This document shows positions 30,996 to 39,421 of a stretch of 64,000 nt of DNA, one piece after another. The notes below the pieces were generated by a model that saw only the letters and a list, made by a program, of their open reading frames with translations, was not told the DNA's origin and did no database searches. Within the stretch, counting starts at the first letter, position 1. Each line of letters begins with the position of its first letter. Both the position numbers and the translations under genes were made by a program. The stretch is from an uncultured Hyphomicrobiales bacterium (GTDB lineage: Bacteria; Pseudomonadota; Alphaproteobacteria; Rhizobiales; Ancalomicrobiaceae). The stretch is taken from the NCBI GenBank assembly GCA_903930435.1, contig CAIYYN010000065.1:62001-126000 (forward strand). The letters are read 5' to 3'.

Positions 30996-31145
30996 CGTGA
31001 TCAAAAGTCATTGGTGCTTGGAAGGCCGATTGTCGGCAGCAAAGACACGGCCACTGCAGCAGCGCCGAGGCCTGATTGGCGCACTGAATCAACGACAGGT
31101 GCCCTTCCCCGTCTCGTGACCATGGCCAATTATGGAGGACCTTGT

Positions 31146-31391
31146 ATGCATGTCCATCGAATCTGGGCCCTCATCGCAAACGGCGCCAGAGCCCGCATCG
31201 TCGAAAACAACGGAACCCAAAATGCCTGGGCCAATATCGACGGCATGGTCTACGGCAGCGACCATAGCGCCATCCACGATCTGGTCACCGACAGCCAAGG
31301 TCGGACGTTTGGGACGCTAGGTCCCGCACGCTCGGCCAGGTCCGGAAAATACCTCGCGGCAGATCGAACGCGGGTCGATCGCCATCCCTGA
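31146..31391 (+). CDS. Host attachment-like protein, short
   Basis: An 81-residue protein with a clear start: GGAGG sits seven bases before the ATG. Residues 1-55 (HRIWALIANGARARIVENN and HDLVTDSQGRTFG) resemble the N-terminal half of host attachment family proteins, which belong to the archaeal-release-factor-like fold and are usually about 140 residues long. The expected C-terminal half (nuclease-like beta-alpha units) is missing. The last 20 residues look like read-through of other sequence, so the gene is probably truncated. No function is established for the family. It converges on cbpM, with 24 bases between stop codons. Confidence 0.6.
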   Translation: MHVHRIWALIANGARARIVENNGTQNAWANIDGMVYGSDHSAIHDLVTDSQGRTFGTLGPARSARSGKYLAADRTRVDRHP

Positions 31392-31415
31392 CGGAAGTGC
31401 AAGTGGATCTCAACC

Positions 31416-31757
31416 TCAGTCGGTCCAACGGCAATCGGGACAACGTCCGCTAGGCGTGAACACAAGCCGGCGCAGATCGATCGCGTCCGGTCCAACCGGG
31501 CGCGCGACCGATCGCAGATGGCGTCGCAGGTCGTAGATCTGGTCGAGCAACAGCAACACGACCGGAAGTGCCGTTTCGTCGACCCCGAGGTCATCGCGCA
31601 ACTCCAGAATCAGCCGCGCTCTGGCAACGTCGATATCACTGAACAGAAAGGTCTCCCGGTCCACAACCGGCCTGACCCAATCATTGGCGATCCAGCGCTC
31701 GAGATCCGGACGGGTCGGGCTTCGCGGTTCATTCACGAGAACATCAATGTTGATCAT
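31416..31757 (-). CDS. cbpM: Chaperone modulator CbpM
   Basis: A 113-residue MerR-like winged-helix protein of the CbpM family, which binds the J-domain of CbpA and restrains its co-chaperone activity. The block LERWIANDWVRPVVDRETFLFSDIDVARARLILELRDDLGVDE carries the family pattern, followed by a helix LLLLDQIYDLRRHLRSV. The Cys pair near the end (CPDC) is unusual. The start overlaps the CbpA stop (ATGA at 31754-31757), the usual cbpA-cbpM order, so the inhibitor is made together with its target. Confidence 0.85.
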   Translation of the reverse strand: MINIDVLVNEPRSPTRPDLERWIANDWVRPVVDRETFLFSDIDVARARLILELRDDLGVDETALPVVLLLLDQIYDLRRHLRSVARPVGPDAIDLRRLVFTPSGRCPDCRWTD

Positions 31758-32671
31758 GGGGTTGCCTCCATCGTCCGGCTCTGGTCAGAGGAATGGTTCG
31801 GTGTCCAGCCGCGGAGGAAGTCTTCCAGCGCGGCATCTGTCGTGCCCACCATGAGGCGCAGCGTGGCGGTGAGATCGCCCGCCGGCTGGCCGTCGTGGGC
31901 CGGCACGCCACGCCCGCGCAGCCGCAGCTTCGCACCACTGTCGGAGTGGGCCGGGATACGCATCAGGACGGGGCCGAGCGGCGTCGGGACCTCGACCTGC
32001 CCGCCGAGCACGGCATCGCGAAAGCTTACCGGAAGATCCAACTGCAGGTTCTGCCCGTCGCGGCGAAAAATCGAGTGCGGTTCAATATGCAATTCGATCA
32101 GCAGGTCGCCCGTCGCGCCGCCGTTGCGTCCCGCGCTGCCCTTGCCGCGCAGCCGCAGGTGCAGTCCCTCGTCGGCGCCCGGCGGGATCTTCACATCCAC
32201 GCTGGCGCCATCCGGCAGTTCCAGTCGGCGTGTCGTACCGTTGACTGCATCCAGAAACGCGATCCTGAGCGCATAGCGCGTATCTTCGCCTGCCATCTTT
32301 CGCCTGGGGTCAGGCTCCCCAAACATCGATCCGAATATGTCGTTCAGACTGTCCGCGTTCCAGTTGCCGGAATTGGCTGGACCCCGGCTGTAGCGTCGGC
32401 CCATGTCGGTGTCGGCGAAATCGCGGTAGGTCGGCTGTGGCGGCCGTTCCTGGCCGGACATGTCAATTTCGCCGCGATCAAATCGACCGCGCTGTTCAGA
32501 ATCTGAAAGCAGGTCATTGGCCGCCGTAATGCCCTTGAAGCGCTCTTCGGCCGCCGCATTGCCCGGATTGAGGTCGGGGTGATGCAGCTTGGCAAGCTTT
32601 AGATAGGCCCGCCGAATATCCTTGTCGCTGACATCGCGGGAAACGCCGAGCGTCTTGTAGGGATCGTCCAT
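31754..32671 (-). CDS. cbpA: Curved DNA-binding protein CbpA (DnaJ-type co-chaperone)
   Basis: A 305-residue DnaJ homologue without the zinc-finger domain. The N-terminal J-domain has the HPD motif in KLHHPDLNPGN. A Gly/Arg linker follows, then two DnaJ C-terminal beta domains (VKIPPGADEGLHLRLRGKG and VPTPLGPVLMRIPAHSDSGAKLRLRGRG). The protein stimulates DnaK and can bind DNA in characterised relatives. It pairs with cbpM by ATGA overlap. The start lies in a 410-base region shared with a divergent LysR gene. A mobile-element or stress-island copy is likely, since alphaproteobacteria normally have a separate chromosomal dnaJ. Confidence 0.92.
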   Translation of the reverse strand: MDDPYKTLGVSRDVSDKDIRRAYLKLAKLHHPDLNPGNAAAEERFKGITAANDLLSDSEQRGRFDRGEIDMSGQERPPQPTYRDFADTDMGRRYSRGPANSGNWNADSLNDIFGSMFGEPDPRRKMAGEDTRYALRIAFLDAVNGTTRRLELPDGASVDVKIPPGADEGLHLRLRGKGSAGRNGGATGDLLIELHIEPHSIFRRDGQNLQLDLPVSFRDAVLGGQVEVPTPLGPVLMRIPAHSDSGAKLRLRGRGVPAHDGQPAGDLTATLRLMVGTTDAALEDFLRGWTPNHSSDQSRTMEATP

Positions 32672-33082
32672 TCGGCGTCTCCCCCGCAGCGGCTGATCGG
32701 TCGGGCCTTGCTGGGACCGAGCGCCGACGCAGCCCCACTGTTGTTATGCGGCAAATGCGTTTGCGGGACAGGCTCGGGAACTACGCAAGTAGCTGACCTG
32801 GGTGCGAGCATCTTTGACCAATTGCTCGATTGAGTGGAAACCGCCCCTGTCGTCGGCTCAGCGGAGCCGTTGGTTGCGAAGTAATTTACAATCTCGAGTT
32901 TAGTAACCATTCAAACGACTCTAAAATGCGAAAAATTACATCTTAAGTTATTAAAAATTTAATTAACATGTAAAAACTGTTCTACATTGTCAGCCACATA
33001 AAAATTTTGCCACGTTAGATCCTCAAACTGTTCAAATAGTCCGACATGGTTCGGTGCGAAAATTGAGCAAATGGGGCGGTTG
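32672..33082. other. AT-rich divergent intergenic region
   Basis: No gene is seen. The stretch from about 32880 to 33050 is far more AT-rich than its surroundings. It separates cbpA from the LysR regulator and should contain both promoters. It is also the most likely junction between the stress/metabolic segment and the conjugative backbone. No tRNA fragment or perfect long repeat matching the right-hand end was noticed. Confidence 0.5.
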
Positions 33083-34027
33083 ATGGCGGTCTCTCTACCT
33101 CAGATGCGTCACGTGATCGCCGTCGTCGAGGCGGGTAGTTTCCGAGCCGCGGGTGAACGACTCGGCGTGCAGCAATCGGCGGTCAGCCGCAGCATTCAAG
33201 AATTTGAGGAAAGCATCGGAGCCAAGCTTTTCGATCGGCGCTCAACCGGCGCGAAGCTGACGCAGGTTGGCGAACATATAACGCCCGAAATCGTCGCCAT
33301 CCTTGACGCTGTCGACGGACTTTCACTGAAGGCGCGATCGTACCTGCCGACGAAGACCGATCGGCTTGTACTGGGATTGGATCTGGCCCTGTCGATCCAC
33401 CACATCCAGCCCATCTTGACGGCGCTTCGGGAGGAAACTCCTGATCTGCCGGTCGCCCTGACTGAGCGGAACGCCTGCCAAATCGTCGAGGCGGTGCTGG
33501 AAGGGTCCGTTCAGCTTGGCCTAATCCGCGCGCGGGAACTGCCAACAGGGATTGCCGTTCGGCGGTTTCTGGTTGGAGATATCTTTGCCGCGATTCCAAG
33601 TGATTGGCGCGATGATGGCGACACGATTGATCATCTTCGCCTTGCTAACTATTCGATCAATGTCGCAACTGCAGACATCGCGACGGAAGGCGTCGCACAA
33701 CTGAGACAGGTTCTGGGTGAAAGTATCAACCTGACATCGCACGACTGCACACCTGGCAGCCTCGTCGGGCTGGTCGCCTCGGGAATGGGGATCGGACTAC
33801 TCACCAATCCTCCGGCCGAGCCTCCAACGGCGGCGGTCAAGATACTGCGCGTCGAACCAACAATTCCTGTGATCGGCGTTACGGCCCTGTGGTCGGCGGA
33901 CGCCCCTGGTCCCGACTTTAGCGCGCTTCTGGACGGACTTGGGCGAGCCAGTGCGTCGGGATTGCATCAAACGATACTCGACGACCGTGAGGCATCAGGT
34001 TCCGACGAGTTGAGATCGAAGGTCTGA
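33083..34027 (+). CDS. LysR family transcriptional regulator
   Basis: About 314 residues from the ATG at 33083; an ATG four codons upstream is possible. The N-terminal winged helix-turn-helix reads MRHVIAVVEAGSFRAAGERLGVQQSAVSRSIQEFEESIGAKLFDR. The C-terminal substrate-binding domain follows (LVLGLDLALSIHHIQPIL through VASGMGIGLLTNPP). Regulators of this family are found at the trb end of related conjugative elements, so control of transfer genes is a reasonable inference, but no effector is known. Its 3' end overlaps the 3' end of the convergent DUF2274 gene by 61 bases. Confidence 0.88.
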   Translation: MAVSLPQMRHVIAVVEAGSFRAAGERLGVQQSAVSRSIQEFEESIGAKLFDRRSTGAKLTQVGEHITPEIVAILDAVDGLSLKARSYLPTKTDRLVLGLDLALSIHHIQPILTALREETPDLPVALTERNACQIVEAVLEGSVQLGLIRARELPTGIAVRRFLVGDIFAAIPSDWRDDGDTIDHLRLANYSINVATADIATEGVAQLRQVLGESINLTSHDCTPGSLVGLVASGMGIGLLTNPPAEPPTAAVKILRVEPTIPVIGVTALWSADAPGPDFSALLDGLGRASASGLHQTILDDREASGSDELRSKV

Positions 34028-34329
34028 TCTCTCTGCTCGGATCTCAACTTCGATTGGGCTGGATCGGTCGGTGGCGACTTGCCCACGATGGCGTCGTCGT
34101 GTTGTGCAGGTCTCCGTTCTCGCCGTCGCTTCGCAAATTCACGGTCGCTCGCCATGAACTTCGCTAGCATGTGTGGGATGAGTTTCGCCGGATCGATAGC
34201 TTGAGTGCTGCTCACCCTGCCGAGGATCTCAGCATAGGCATTGAGATCGCGATGCGTTGCTGCCGGCATTTCGATCGTCAGTTTGACGGGACGATCGTCC
34301 TCGATAGCCTCGAGTTTCAGTTTGGCCAT
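33967..34329 (-). CDS. DUF2274 domain protein, end of trb operon
   Basis: A 120-residue protein matching DUF2274: MAKLKLEAIEDDRPVKLTIEMPAATHRDLNAYAE is followed by DPAKLIPHMLAKFMASDREFAKRRRE. Its function is unknown, but the gene almost always closes trb operons of this ICE type. The ribbon-helix-helix-like N-terminal pattern suggests DNA binding. The charged C-terminal tail of about 35 residues lies inside the region that overlaps the LysR gene and is longer than usual, so it may come from loss of an earlier stop codon. The gap to trbI is 30 bases. Confidence 0.8.
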   Translation of the reverse strand: MAKLKLEAIEDDRPVKLTIEMPAATHRDLNAYAEILGRVSSTQAIDPAKLIPHMLAKFMASDREFAKRRRERRPAQHDDAIVGKSPPTDPAQSKLRSEQRDQTFDLNSSEPDASRSSSIV

Positions 34330-34359
34330 AGATCAGGTCCTCATTGTCGCCGGCTTTGG

Positions 34360-35565
34360 TCAGCTGCCATAGGGTGCCAGCACCAGATCGCGGGTGACGA
34401 TGACGCGCACGGGGAACCCCGGGCGAATCGTTAGCGTCGGCTGAACGTTCATTTGCCGCTGCACATATTGCTGGCCGGCCTGATTGGCATTTTGGGACGC
34501 GCTCTGACGCAGTGCCTGGACGATGTCACTCTCGTTGGAACTCTGACCGACGTTGGCGCCGACGCCGAGCAGTGTCGAGACCAGCGCCGCTTTTAGGATG
34601 TTGCCCCAGTGGTAGTCGACCTGATCTTCAAGGCCGGCGTATCCTTCCGTGTCGGCGCCGGGCTGGCGCTCCAGCACGATGGATTTGCCGTTCGGCAGGA
34701 TAACGCGGGTCCAGACCAACAGCACTCGGCTCTGACCGAAGGCGACGCCGGAGTCATAAGTGCCGATCAGGCGCGCACCTTGTGGCAACAGCAGGAACTG
34801 TCCCGTCGGTGTATCGTAGACGTTCTCAGTGACCTGAGCGGTGATCTGGCCAGGAAGATCCGAACGAATGCCGGTGATCAACGCTGCCGGGATGACAGTG
34901 CCGGATTGCACCACATATGGGCTAGGCGGGCTGCTGAGTCGGTCATCGCTCACCGTCCGGCGATCGACGGGCGCGCTCAGGAATGCGGTCTTGCGATCCT
35001 GCATGTTTTGCAAGGCGTTGGGATCGAGGGACTGCTGCCCTGTCGCCGGTCCATCGATCGACGACAACCCGGTGGGCTGACCTTGCGATGTCGGAGTGGC
35101 CGAGACCGGGACTGGTGTCGTTGTCCGCGCGACATTTGAAACTTGCGTGAACAGGCGGCTGGTTCGCGCCGCCTCTGTCTCCTGCGCCTGACGCTGCTGT
35201 GCTGCGTCAGGCGCCGCCGGCACCATATTGGGAACTACGACTGGCTTGCCTTCGTCCTGCGCCCGCAACATCGGCCGGCCGAGATCGCCGGGCAAAGGCG
35301 GACCCAGCTTGGGGATGCCGCTGTAATCCTTCGGCAGAGTGGCGAGGCCATCAGCCGTTGTCTTGTTGCCTGTCGTATAGAGCTCTTTTGGCGCCGGCTC
35401 ACTGCGGCGCGCCTCGATTGCATAGACGAGCGCGCCGAGGACAGCCATCCCGCCGACGCCAGCAAGACCAAACAGAACCTTGCGCGACAAACGGGTGACG
35501 GGAAGACGGTCCGGCCTCAGGCGAAGCTGGGCCTCGATTCCCTTGTCATTGGACGCGCCACTCAT
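34360..35565 (-). CDS. trbI: Conjugal transfer protein TrbI (VirB10-like)
   Basis: Core-complex protein of the type IV secretion channel, spanning inner and outer membrane. The 401-residue protein has a cytoplasmic N-terminus and one inner-membrane helix (KVLFGLAGVGGMAVLGALVYAI, about residues 29-50). A Pro/Gln/Thr-rich periplasmic linker leads to the C-terminal VirB10 beta-barrel domain (VIPAALITGIRSDLPGQITAQV, LLPQGARLIGTYDS and GFPVRVIVTRDLVLAPYG). All expected blocks are present. It overlaps trbG by ATGA. It closes the channel-core set TrbF/TrbG/TrbI. Confidence 0.95.
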   Translation of the reverse strand: MSGASNDKGIEAQLRLRPDRLPVTRLSRKVLFGLAGVGGMAVLGALVYAIEARRSEPAPKELYTTGNKTTADGLATLPKDYSGIPKLGPPLPGDLGRPMLRAQDEGKPVVVPNMVPAAPDAAQQRQAQETEAARTSRLFTQVSNVARTTTPVPVSATPTSQGQPTGLSSIDGPATGQQSLDPNALQNMQDRKTAFLSAPVDRRTVSDDRLSSPPSPYVVQSGTVIPAALITGIRSDLPGQITAQVTENVYDTPTGQFLLLPQGARLIGTYDSGVAFGQSRVLLVWTRVILPNGKSIVLERQPGADTEGYAGLEDQVDYHWGNILKAALVSTLLGVGANVGQSSNESDIVQALRQSASQNANQAGQQYVQRQMNVQPTLTIRPGFPVRVIVTRDLVLAPYGS

Positions 35566-36554
35566 GATCGCGGCCTCCCATCCGTCCTGACAATGCGGAC
35601 CTTCTGTTGATGCTCGCCGCCGAGCCGGAGTTCGGCCGCTGCAAACAGCCGGTCGACGATGTAGTAGTTTTGGCGGGCACGATAATTGACGAGTTCGGCG
35701 CCGCCTTCCGGGCCGATGACGAACAGCGGGGGCATTTCGCCCTGTCCTATGCCACGCTGGAATTCGATGTAGACTTTTGCGCCATCATCGAACACCTGGC
35801 GCGGTGCCCAGGGTGCATTGTCGCCCTCGATCGTGTAGCGAAAGTTCAGCCTGGAGACATCAACGCCGCTTGCGACCGGCATCGCGGCACTAGCCTCGAC
35901 ATTCTGCCGATGCAGCGCAATCAGCTGATCCTGGCTGTAGGTCCAGGAAACCGAGGCCATGTAGGTCTTCTCGGTCGATCGGAGCTCCATCAGATAGGTG
36001 CGCCGATCGGTGTTGATGACCAGATTGGTGGTCAGATCGGGCCGCGTCGGTTTGACGAGGATGTGGATGCGTTTGGCTGTGCCCGCGCCGCTCTCGGTGT
36101 CGCCGATGATCCATCGTACGGTGTCGCCGGCGGCGACCGGCCCAGAGCCGACAAGGTTCTCGCCTGCCTCAAGCATGATGTCGGTCACCTGACCCGGCGC
36201 GGCATAGACCTGATAGAGCGCCCCCGGCGAATAGGGGAACACCTGCACAGCGTTGAGATAGCCATCGCGGGTTGGCTGAACGCGAGCGGCTTCATTCGCC
36301 TTGGTCACGCGCTGGGTCGGATCAACAGGTTCCGGGGCAGCTTTTGTCCTGGTGGCCAAGGGTTTCAATTGCCCTGGCAACGGCAGCGGCTTTGGGACCT
36401 CGACGATTTTTACGGGGCTCGGCGGGTCCGACTGCAGGACCGTCGGCACCGGTTGGTCGTCATAGGAAATCTCTGGCGGCTTCCATTCGCTCGACGCGCA
36501 GCCGGCAAGTGAGATGGTCGAGAGAAGAGCGAGGATGAGGGTGCGAGATGGCAT
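35562..36554 (-). CDS. trbG: Conjugal transfer protein TrbG (VirB9-like lipoprotein)
   Basis: Outer-membrane core component of the mating channel, 330 residues. The N-terminus MPSRTLILALLSTISLAGCASS has a lipobox (LAGC), so it is probably a lipoprotein; VirB9 homologues are more often soluble periplasmic proteins beside a VirB7 lipoprotein, so here the two roles may be combined. The C-terminal VirB9 domain shows FRYTIEGDNAPWAPRQVFDDGAKVYIEF and RQNYYIVDRLFAAAELRLG. The start overlaps the trbF stop by one base (TGATG). Confidence 0.95.
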   Translation of the reverse strand: MPSRTLILALLSTISLAGCASSEWKPPEISYDDQPVPTVLQSDPPSPVKIVEVPKPLPLPGQLKPLATRTKAAPEPVDPTQRVTKANEAARVQPTRDGYLNAVQVFPYSPGALYQVYAAPGQVTDIMLEAGENLVGSGPVAAGDTVRWIIGDTESGAGTAKRIHILVKPTRPDLTTNLVINTDRRTYLMELRSTEKTYMASVSWTYSQDQLIALHRQNVEASAAMPVASGVDVSRLNFRYTIEGDNAPWAPRQVFDDGAKVYIEFQRGIGQGEMPPLFVIGPEGGAELVNYRARQNYYIVDRLFAAAELRLGGEHQQKVRIVRTDGRPRS

Positions 36555-37240
36555 CAGCCGAGCTCCTTCGACCAGTTGAGGGCGTGCACGAAAATGCCGA
36601 GGGGGTTCTTCTTCAGCTGGTCGGCATCGGTGGGAGGGGCGAGGTGTAGGGTGAGGATCGCGGTCCAGCGCTCGGTTGAACCGAGCGCGCCGTTCTCAAA
36701 ATGCTTCTCGGTCCAGGCGACCCTAAAACTGTCCGGGCTGGCGCGAATGACGCTGGAGACCTCGACGGCGATCTGGCTGCGGCCGAGTTTGGCGAAGGGA
36801 TCGTCAGTGCGAGCGTAGTCATTGAGGGCGACGGCACCGCGGTCGGTGACGAAGTCGTAGGCGCGAAGCCAGTTCTGGCGCAGCAGGACCGGATCGGCCG
36901 GCACGCTGCGGACCTCTTCGATGAAGCGGGCGAGGTGCCAGGCGATCTGCGGATCGGAGGCGCGGTAGTCCGATGTAGCGGGTGCGACCGAATGTGCCTC
37001 GCCAAGCTTGTCGACCTCGACCACCCAGGGCACAATCGTGCCGCGGGTCGATTGCCAGACGAGGGCCGAGGCCATGCCTGTTGAAAGTGCCAGAGACGCA
37101 AAAGCCATCAGGCGCCAGTTGCGCGCCTGGACGCGGGACGAGCCGATCCGCTCGTCCCAGACCTGGGCTGCTTTTTGATAGGGCGTCTCGGGTTCGGGCG
37201 TTCGACCGTAGCGGACGGAGGCACGTCGGAAGGGGTTCAT
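36554..37240 (-). CDS. trbF: Conjugal transfer protein TrbF (VirB8-like)
   Basis: Inner-membrane assembly factor of the type IV secretion channel, 228 residues. After a short cytoplasmic segment (NPFRRASVRYGRTPEPETPYQKAAQVWDERIG) comes one membrane helix (WRLMAFASLALSTGMASALVW). The periplasmic NTF2-like VirB8 domain follows, with WVVEVDKLGEAHSV, VRSVPADPVLLRQNWLRAYDFV and WTAILTLHLAPPT. Length and order fit the family. Its start overlaps the trbL stop by ATGA. Confidence 0.95.
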   Translation of the reverse strand: MNPFRRASVRYGRTPEPETPYQKAAQVWDERIGSSRVQARNWRLMAFASLALSTGMASALVWQSTRGTIVPWVVEVDKLGEAHSVAPATSDYRASDPQIAWHLARFIEEVRSVPADPVLLRQNWLRAYDFVTDRGAVALNDYARTDDPFAKLGRSQIAVEVSSVIRASPDSFRVAWTEKHFENGALGSTERWTAILTLHLAPPTDADQLKKNPLGIFVHALNWSKELG

Positions 37241-38391
37241 GGGCGATCCTTCTCGGCAAGAGAAATCGAGGCGGAGCCACCCGGACGGTCAGCGGCTTTG
37301 AGCGCCTGGCTGGTTGTGGCGACATGGCGCTGGAACGAGCCAGGTCCGACCATCCGTTCGGCCCAGGCGGGGGCCGGCTTTGGCGAGGGCGTGTCGGGGG
37401 CCCCATCAGGATCGTGCGGCGATGAACCACCGGCTCCAGAGCCACCGCCCGGGGCGCCAGTTGATCCACCGAACAGGTTGCGACCATCGCCGACGACAAA
37501 CCCACCGACGGCCGCCGTGCCAGAGATCGCTGCGGCACCAAGCCCGCCGACGACGGTAGCGGTGCCGACCGCACTGCCGACGCCGAGCTGCGGCGCGCCT
37601 GAGACCAGACCTGTTGCGATGCCGGGCCCAAAGATCCCGAGGCCGAGAAGCGCAAGTGCGGCGAGGACGAGCGACAGAGCGTCATCGAGGTTTGGCTGAT
37701 CGGCACCGGTCGCCGAGGTGAACTGGGAGAACAGCGTCGTGCCGATACCGGTGATGACGGCGAGCACAAGTATCTTGACGCCCGACGCGACGACGTTGCC
37801 CAACACCTTTTCGGCAAGGAACGCCGTCTTGGAGAAGAGTGCGAAGGGCACCAGCACAAAGCCGACGAGCACGGTGAGCTTGAACTCGATCAGCGTGATG
37901 AAGAGTTGAACGGCGAGGATGAAGAAGGCGATGAGCACGATCAGCCAGGCGATCAGCAACACGAAGATCTGGACGAAGTTCTGAAAGAACGAGACATAGC
38001 CCATCAGTTCGCCGGCGGCGGTCAGGATTGGGCGGCCGGCATCGAGGCCGACTTGTGCCAGTTTGCCCGGCCGCAAGAAATCCGAGACGGAGAGGCCGGA
38101 GCCTGCGGCCTTCAGCCCCAACCCGGAAAAGCTCTCGAAAACGATCCGGGCAAGATCGTTGAAATTCCCCAGAATCCAGGCAAAGAACCCGACATAAAGC
38201 GTCTTGCGGATCAGGCGCGCCAGGACATCGCCTTCGTTGCCGAGCACCCAGAAGAGGCCGGCAAGGGTGATGTCGATGGCGATCAGGGTCGAGGCGAGCC
38301 AATTGACATCGCCCTGGATGAGACCAAAACCGCTGTCGATGTAGCGGGTGAAAGTATCGAGGAAGCGATCAATGACACCAGTTCCATTCAT
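37237..38391 (-). CDS. trbL: Conjugal transfer protein TrbL (VirB6-like)
   Basis: Polytopic inner-membrane channel protein, 384 residues. About six hydrophobic segments occupy residues 20-290 (for example TLIAIDITLAGLFWVLG, VGFFAWILG, FVLLIAWLIVLIAFFILAVQLFITLIEFKLTVLVGFVLVPFALF). A Gly/Pro/Ser-rich soluble tail follows (GGSTGAPGGGSGAGGSS). The tail is variable in this family. It overlaps trbK and trbF by ATGA on either side. It is expected to pass DNA or relaxase from the ATPases to the core complex. Confidence 0.94.
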   Translation of the reverse strand: MNGTGVIDRFLDTFTRYIDSGFGLIQGDVNWLASTLIAIDITLAGLFWVLGNEGDVLARLIRKTLYVGFFAWILGNFNDLARIVFESFSGLGLKAAGSGLSVSDFLRPGKLAQVGLDAGRPILTAAGELMGYVSFFQNFVQIFVLLIAWLIVLIAFFILAVQLFITLIEFKLTVLVGFVLVPFALFSKTAFLAEKVLGNVVASGVKILVLAVITGIGTTLFSQFTSATGADQPNLDDALSLVLAALALLGLGIFGPGIATGLVSGAPQLGVGSAVGTATVVGGLGAAAISGTAAVGGFVVGDGRNLFGGSTGAPGGGSGAGGSSPHDPDGAPDTPSPKPAPAWAERMVGPGSFQRHVATTSQALKAADRPGGSASISLAEKDRP

Positions 38392-38675
38392 GGCGCCACC
38401 CCGGGTACAGTCGGCACTTCGGGCTTGGTGGGCGCCAAAAACCGGTGACGGTGTTCCATCCAGAGAGAGCGGCAGGCGTCGTCGGTCGCCGCAGTGAGGC
38501 CGAGATCATTGCAGCGCTTCAGCGCCGCCGATGCCGATGGTACTGTCCATGTATCCCGTCCAACAAAACCGCCCGCTTCGTCCCGGCTATTCCGCGCGAC
38601 GGCCTGGATCGCGGCGACTGCCGCGATCCCGAGGGCTGCAACTGCTAAGCCGCGAACGAAGATCGGCAAATCCAT
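38388..38675 (-). CDS. trbK: TrbK-like entry exclusion protein (alternate type)
   Basis: A 95-residue protein between trbJ and trbL, the usual place of the entry exclusion gene. One N-terminal membrane helix (FVRGLAVAALGIAAVAAIQAVA) is followed by a short periplasmic domain with two Cys residues (RCNDLGL and DDACRSLW) that could form a disulfide. It lacks the lipobox of plasmid RP4 TrbK and matches the alternate TrbK family of ICEs. It presumably prevents redundant transfer into cells that already carry the element. It ends by ATGA overlap with trbL. Confidence 0.8.
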   Translation of the reverse strand: MDLPIFVRGLAVAALGIAAVAAIQAVARNSRDEAGGFVGRDTWTVPSASAALKRCNDLGLTAATDDACRSLWMEHRHRFLAPTKPEVPTVPGVAP

Positions 38676-38689
38676 GATGGTTCGGCCCC

Positions 38690-39421
38690 TTAGTGGAACA
38701 TCTGGACGGTGGTCGATGTCGAGGCCGTGCCCGGTGTCAGGAACCGCTGGAACTGCACACGCGCCTGATCCTGATTGGCCGTGGTCCGTGCTGCCTCGAT
38801 TGCCTGCGCACGCGATTGGGCGGCAACGACGGCTGTCAGATCGGCCAATTGTTGGGTCTGCAGGGCAACAAGCTGATTGCCAGCCTGGGTCGCCTGCAGG
38901 CCTCCCACCGCCGATTGGCTCGAGGTCACAAGCGAGGAGATCGAACTCCTCGTCGCATCGAGGTTCTGAACGACACCAGCCTGAATCTTGAGGGAATCCT
39001 CAAAGCTCGAAACTGAATTCTGCCAGCGGCTTCGGGCGGCCTGAACGAGGGCCTGATCGGACGACGACAGGCTAGCGCCCGAGTAGAGCTGGCCATATTG
39101 GCTCTCGACCGAGTTGACTGAGAAGGTGATGCCCTGAGCCTGAGTGATCAGACTTTGGGTGCGGGTCAGCGACTGATTGATCGACTGCAAGCTTGAGTCC
39201 GGCAGGCTTTGCAAGTTGCGCGCCTCGTTCATCAGCATCTGGGCTTCGTTCTGCAGCGAGGCCACCTGGTTCTGGATCTGCTCGAGCGCGCGGGCGGCTT
39301 CCAGCAGGTTCTGGCTATAGTTCCAGGGGTCGAAGACGATGCCTGCGACGGTCGGAGCGATCGGCAGTGCGATAAGCAGGCTACCGGCCAGAAGGGCGCG
39401 ACGGAGCGAACGGGCGATCAT
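38690..39421 (-). CDS. trbJ: P-type conjugative transfer protein TrbJ (VirB5-like)
   Basis: A 243-residue exported pilus-associated protein. I start it at the ATG overlapping the trbE stop (ATGA at 39418-39421); the longer frame adds residues that belong to another reading of trbE. The signal peptide MIARSLRRALLAGSLLIALPIA precedes a likely cut after APTVAG. The rest is helical and Gln/Ala/Ser-rich with heptad character (ARALEQIQNQVASLQNEAQMLMNEARN), as in VirB5/TrbJ. It is expected at the pilus tip or in assembly. Confidence 0.93.
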   Translation of the reverse strand: MIARSLRRALLAGSLLIALPIAPTVAGIVFDPWNYSQNLLEAARALEQIQNQVASLQNEAQMLMNEARNLQSLPDSSLQSINQSLTRTQSLITQAQGITFSVNSVESQYGQLYSGASLSSSDQALVQAARSRWQNSVSSFEDSLKIQAGVVQNLDATRSSISSLVTSSQSAVGGLQATQAGNQLVALQTQQLADLTAVVAAQSRAQAIEAARTTANQDQARVQFQRFLTPGTASTSTTVQMFH

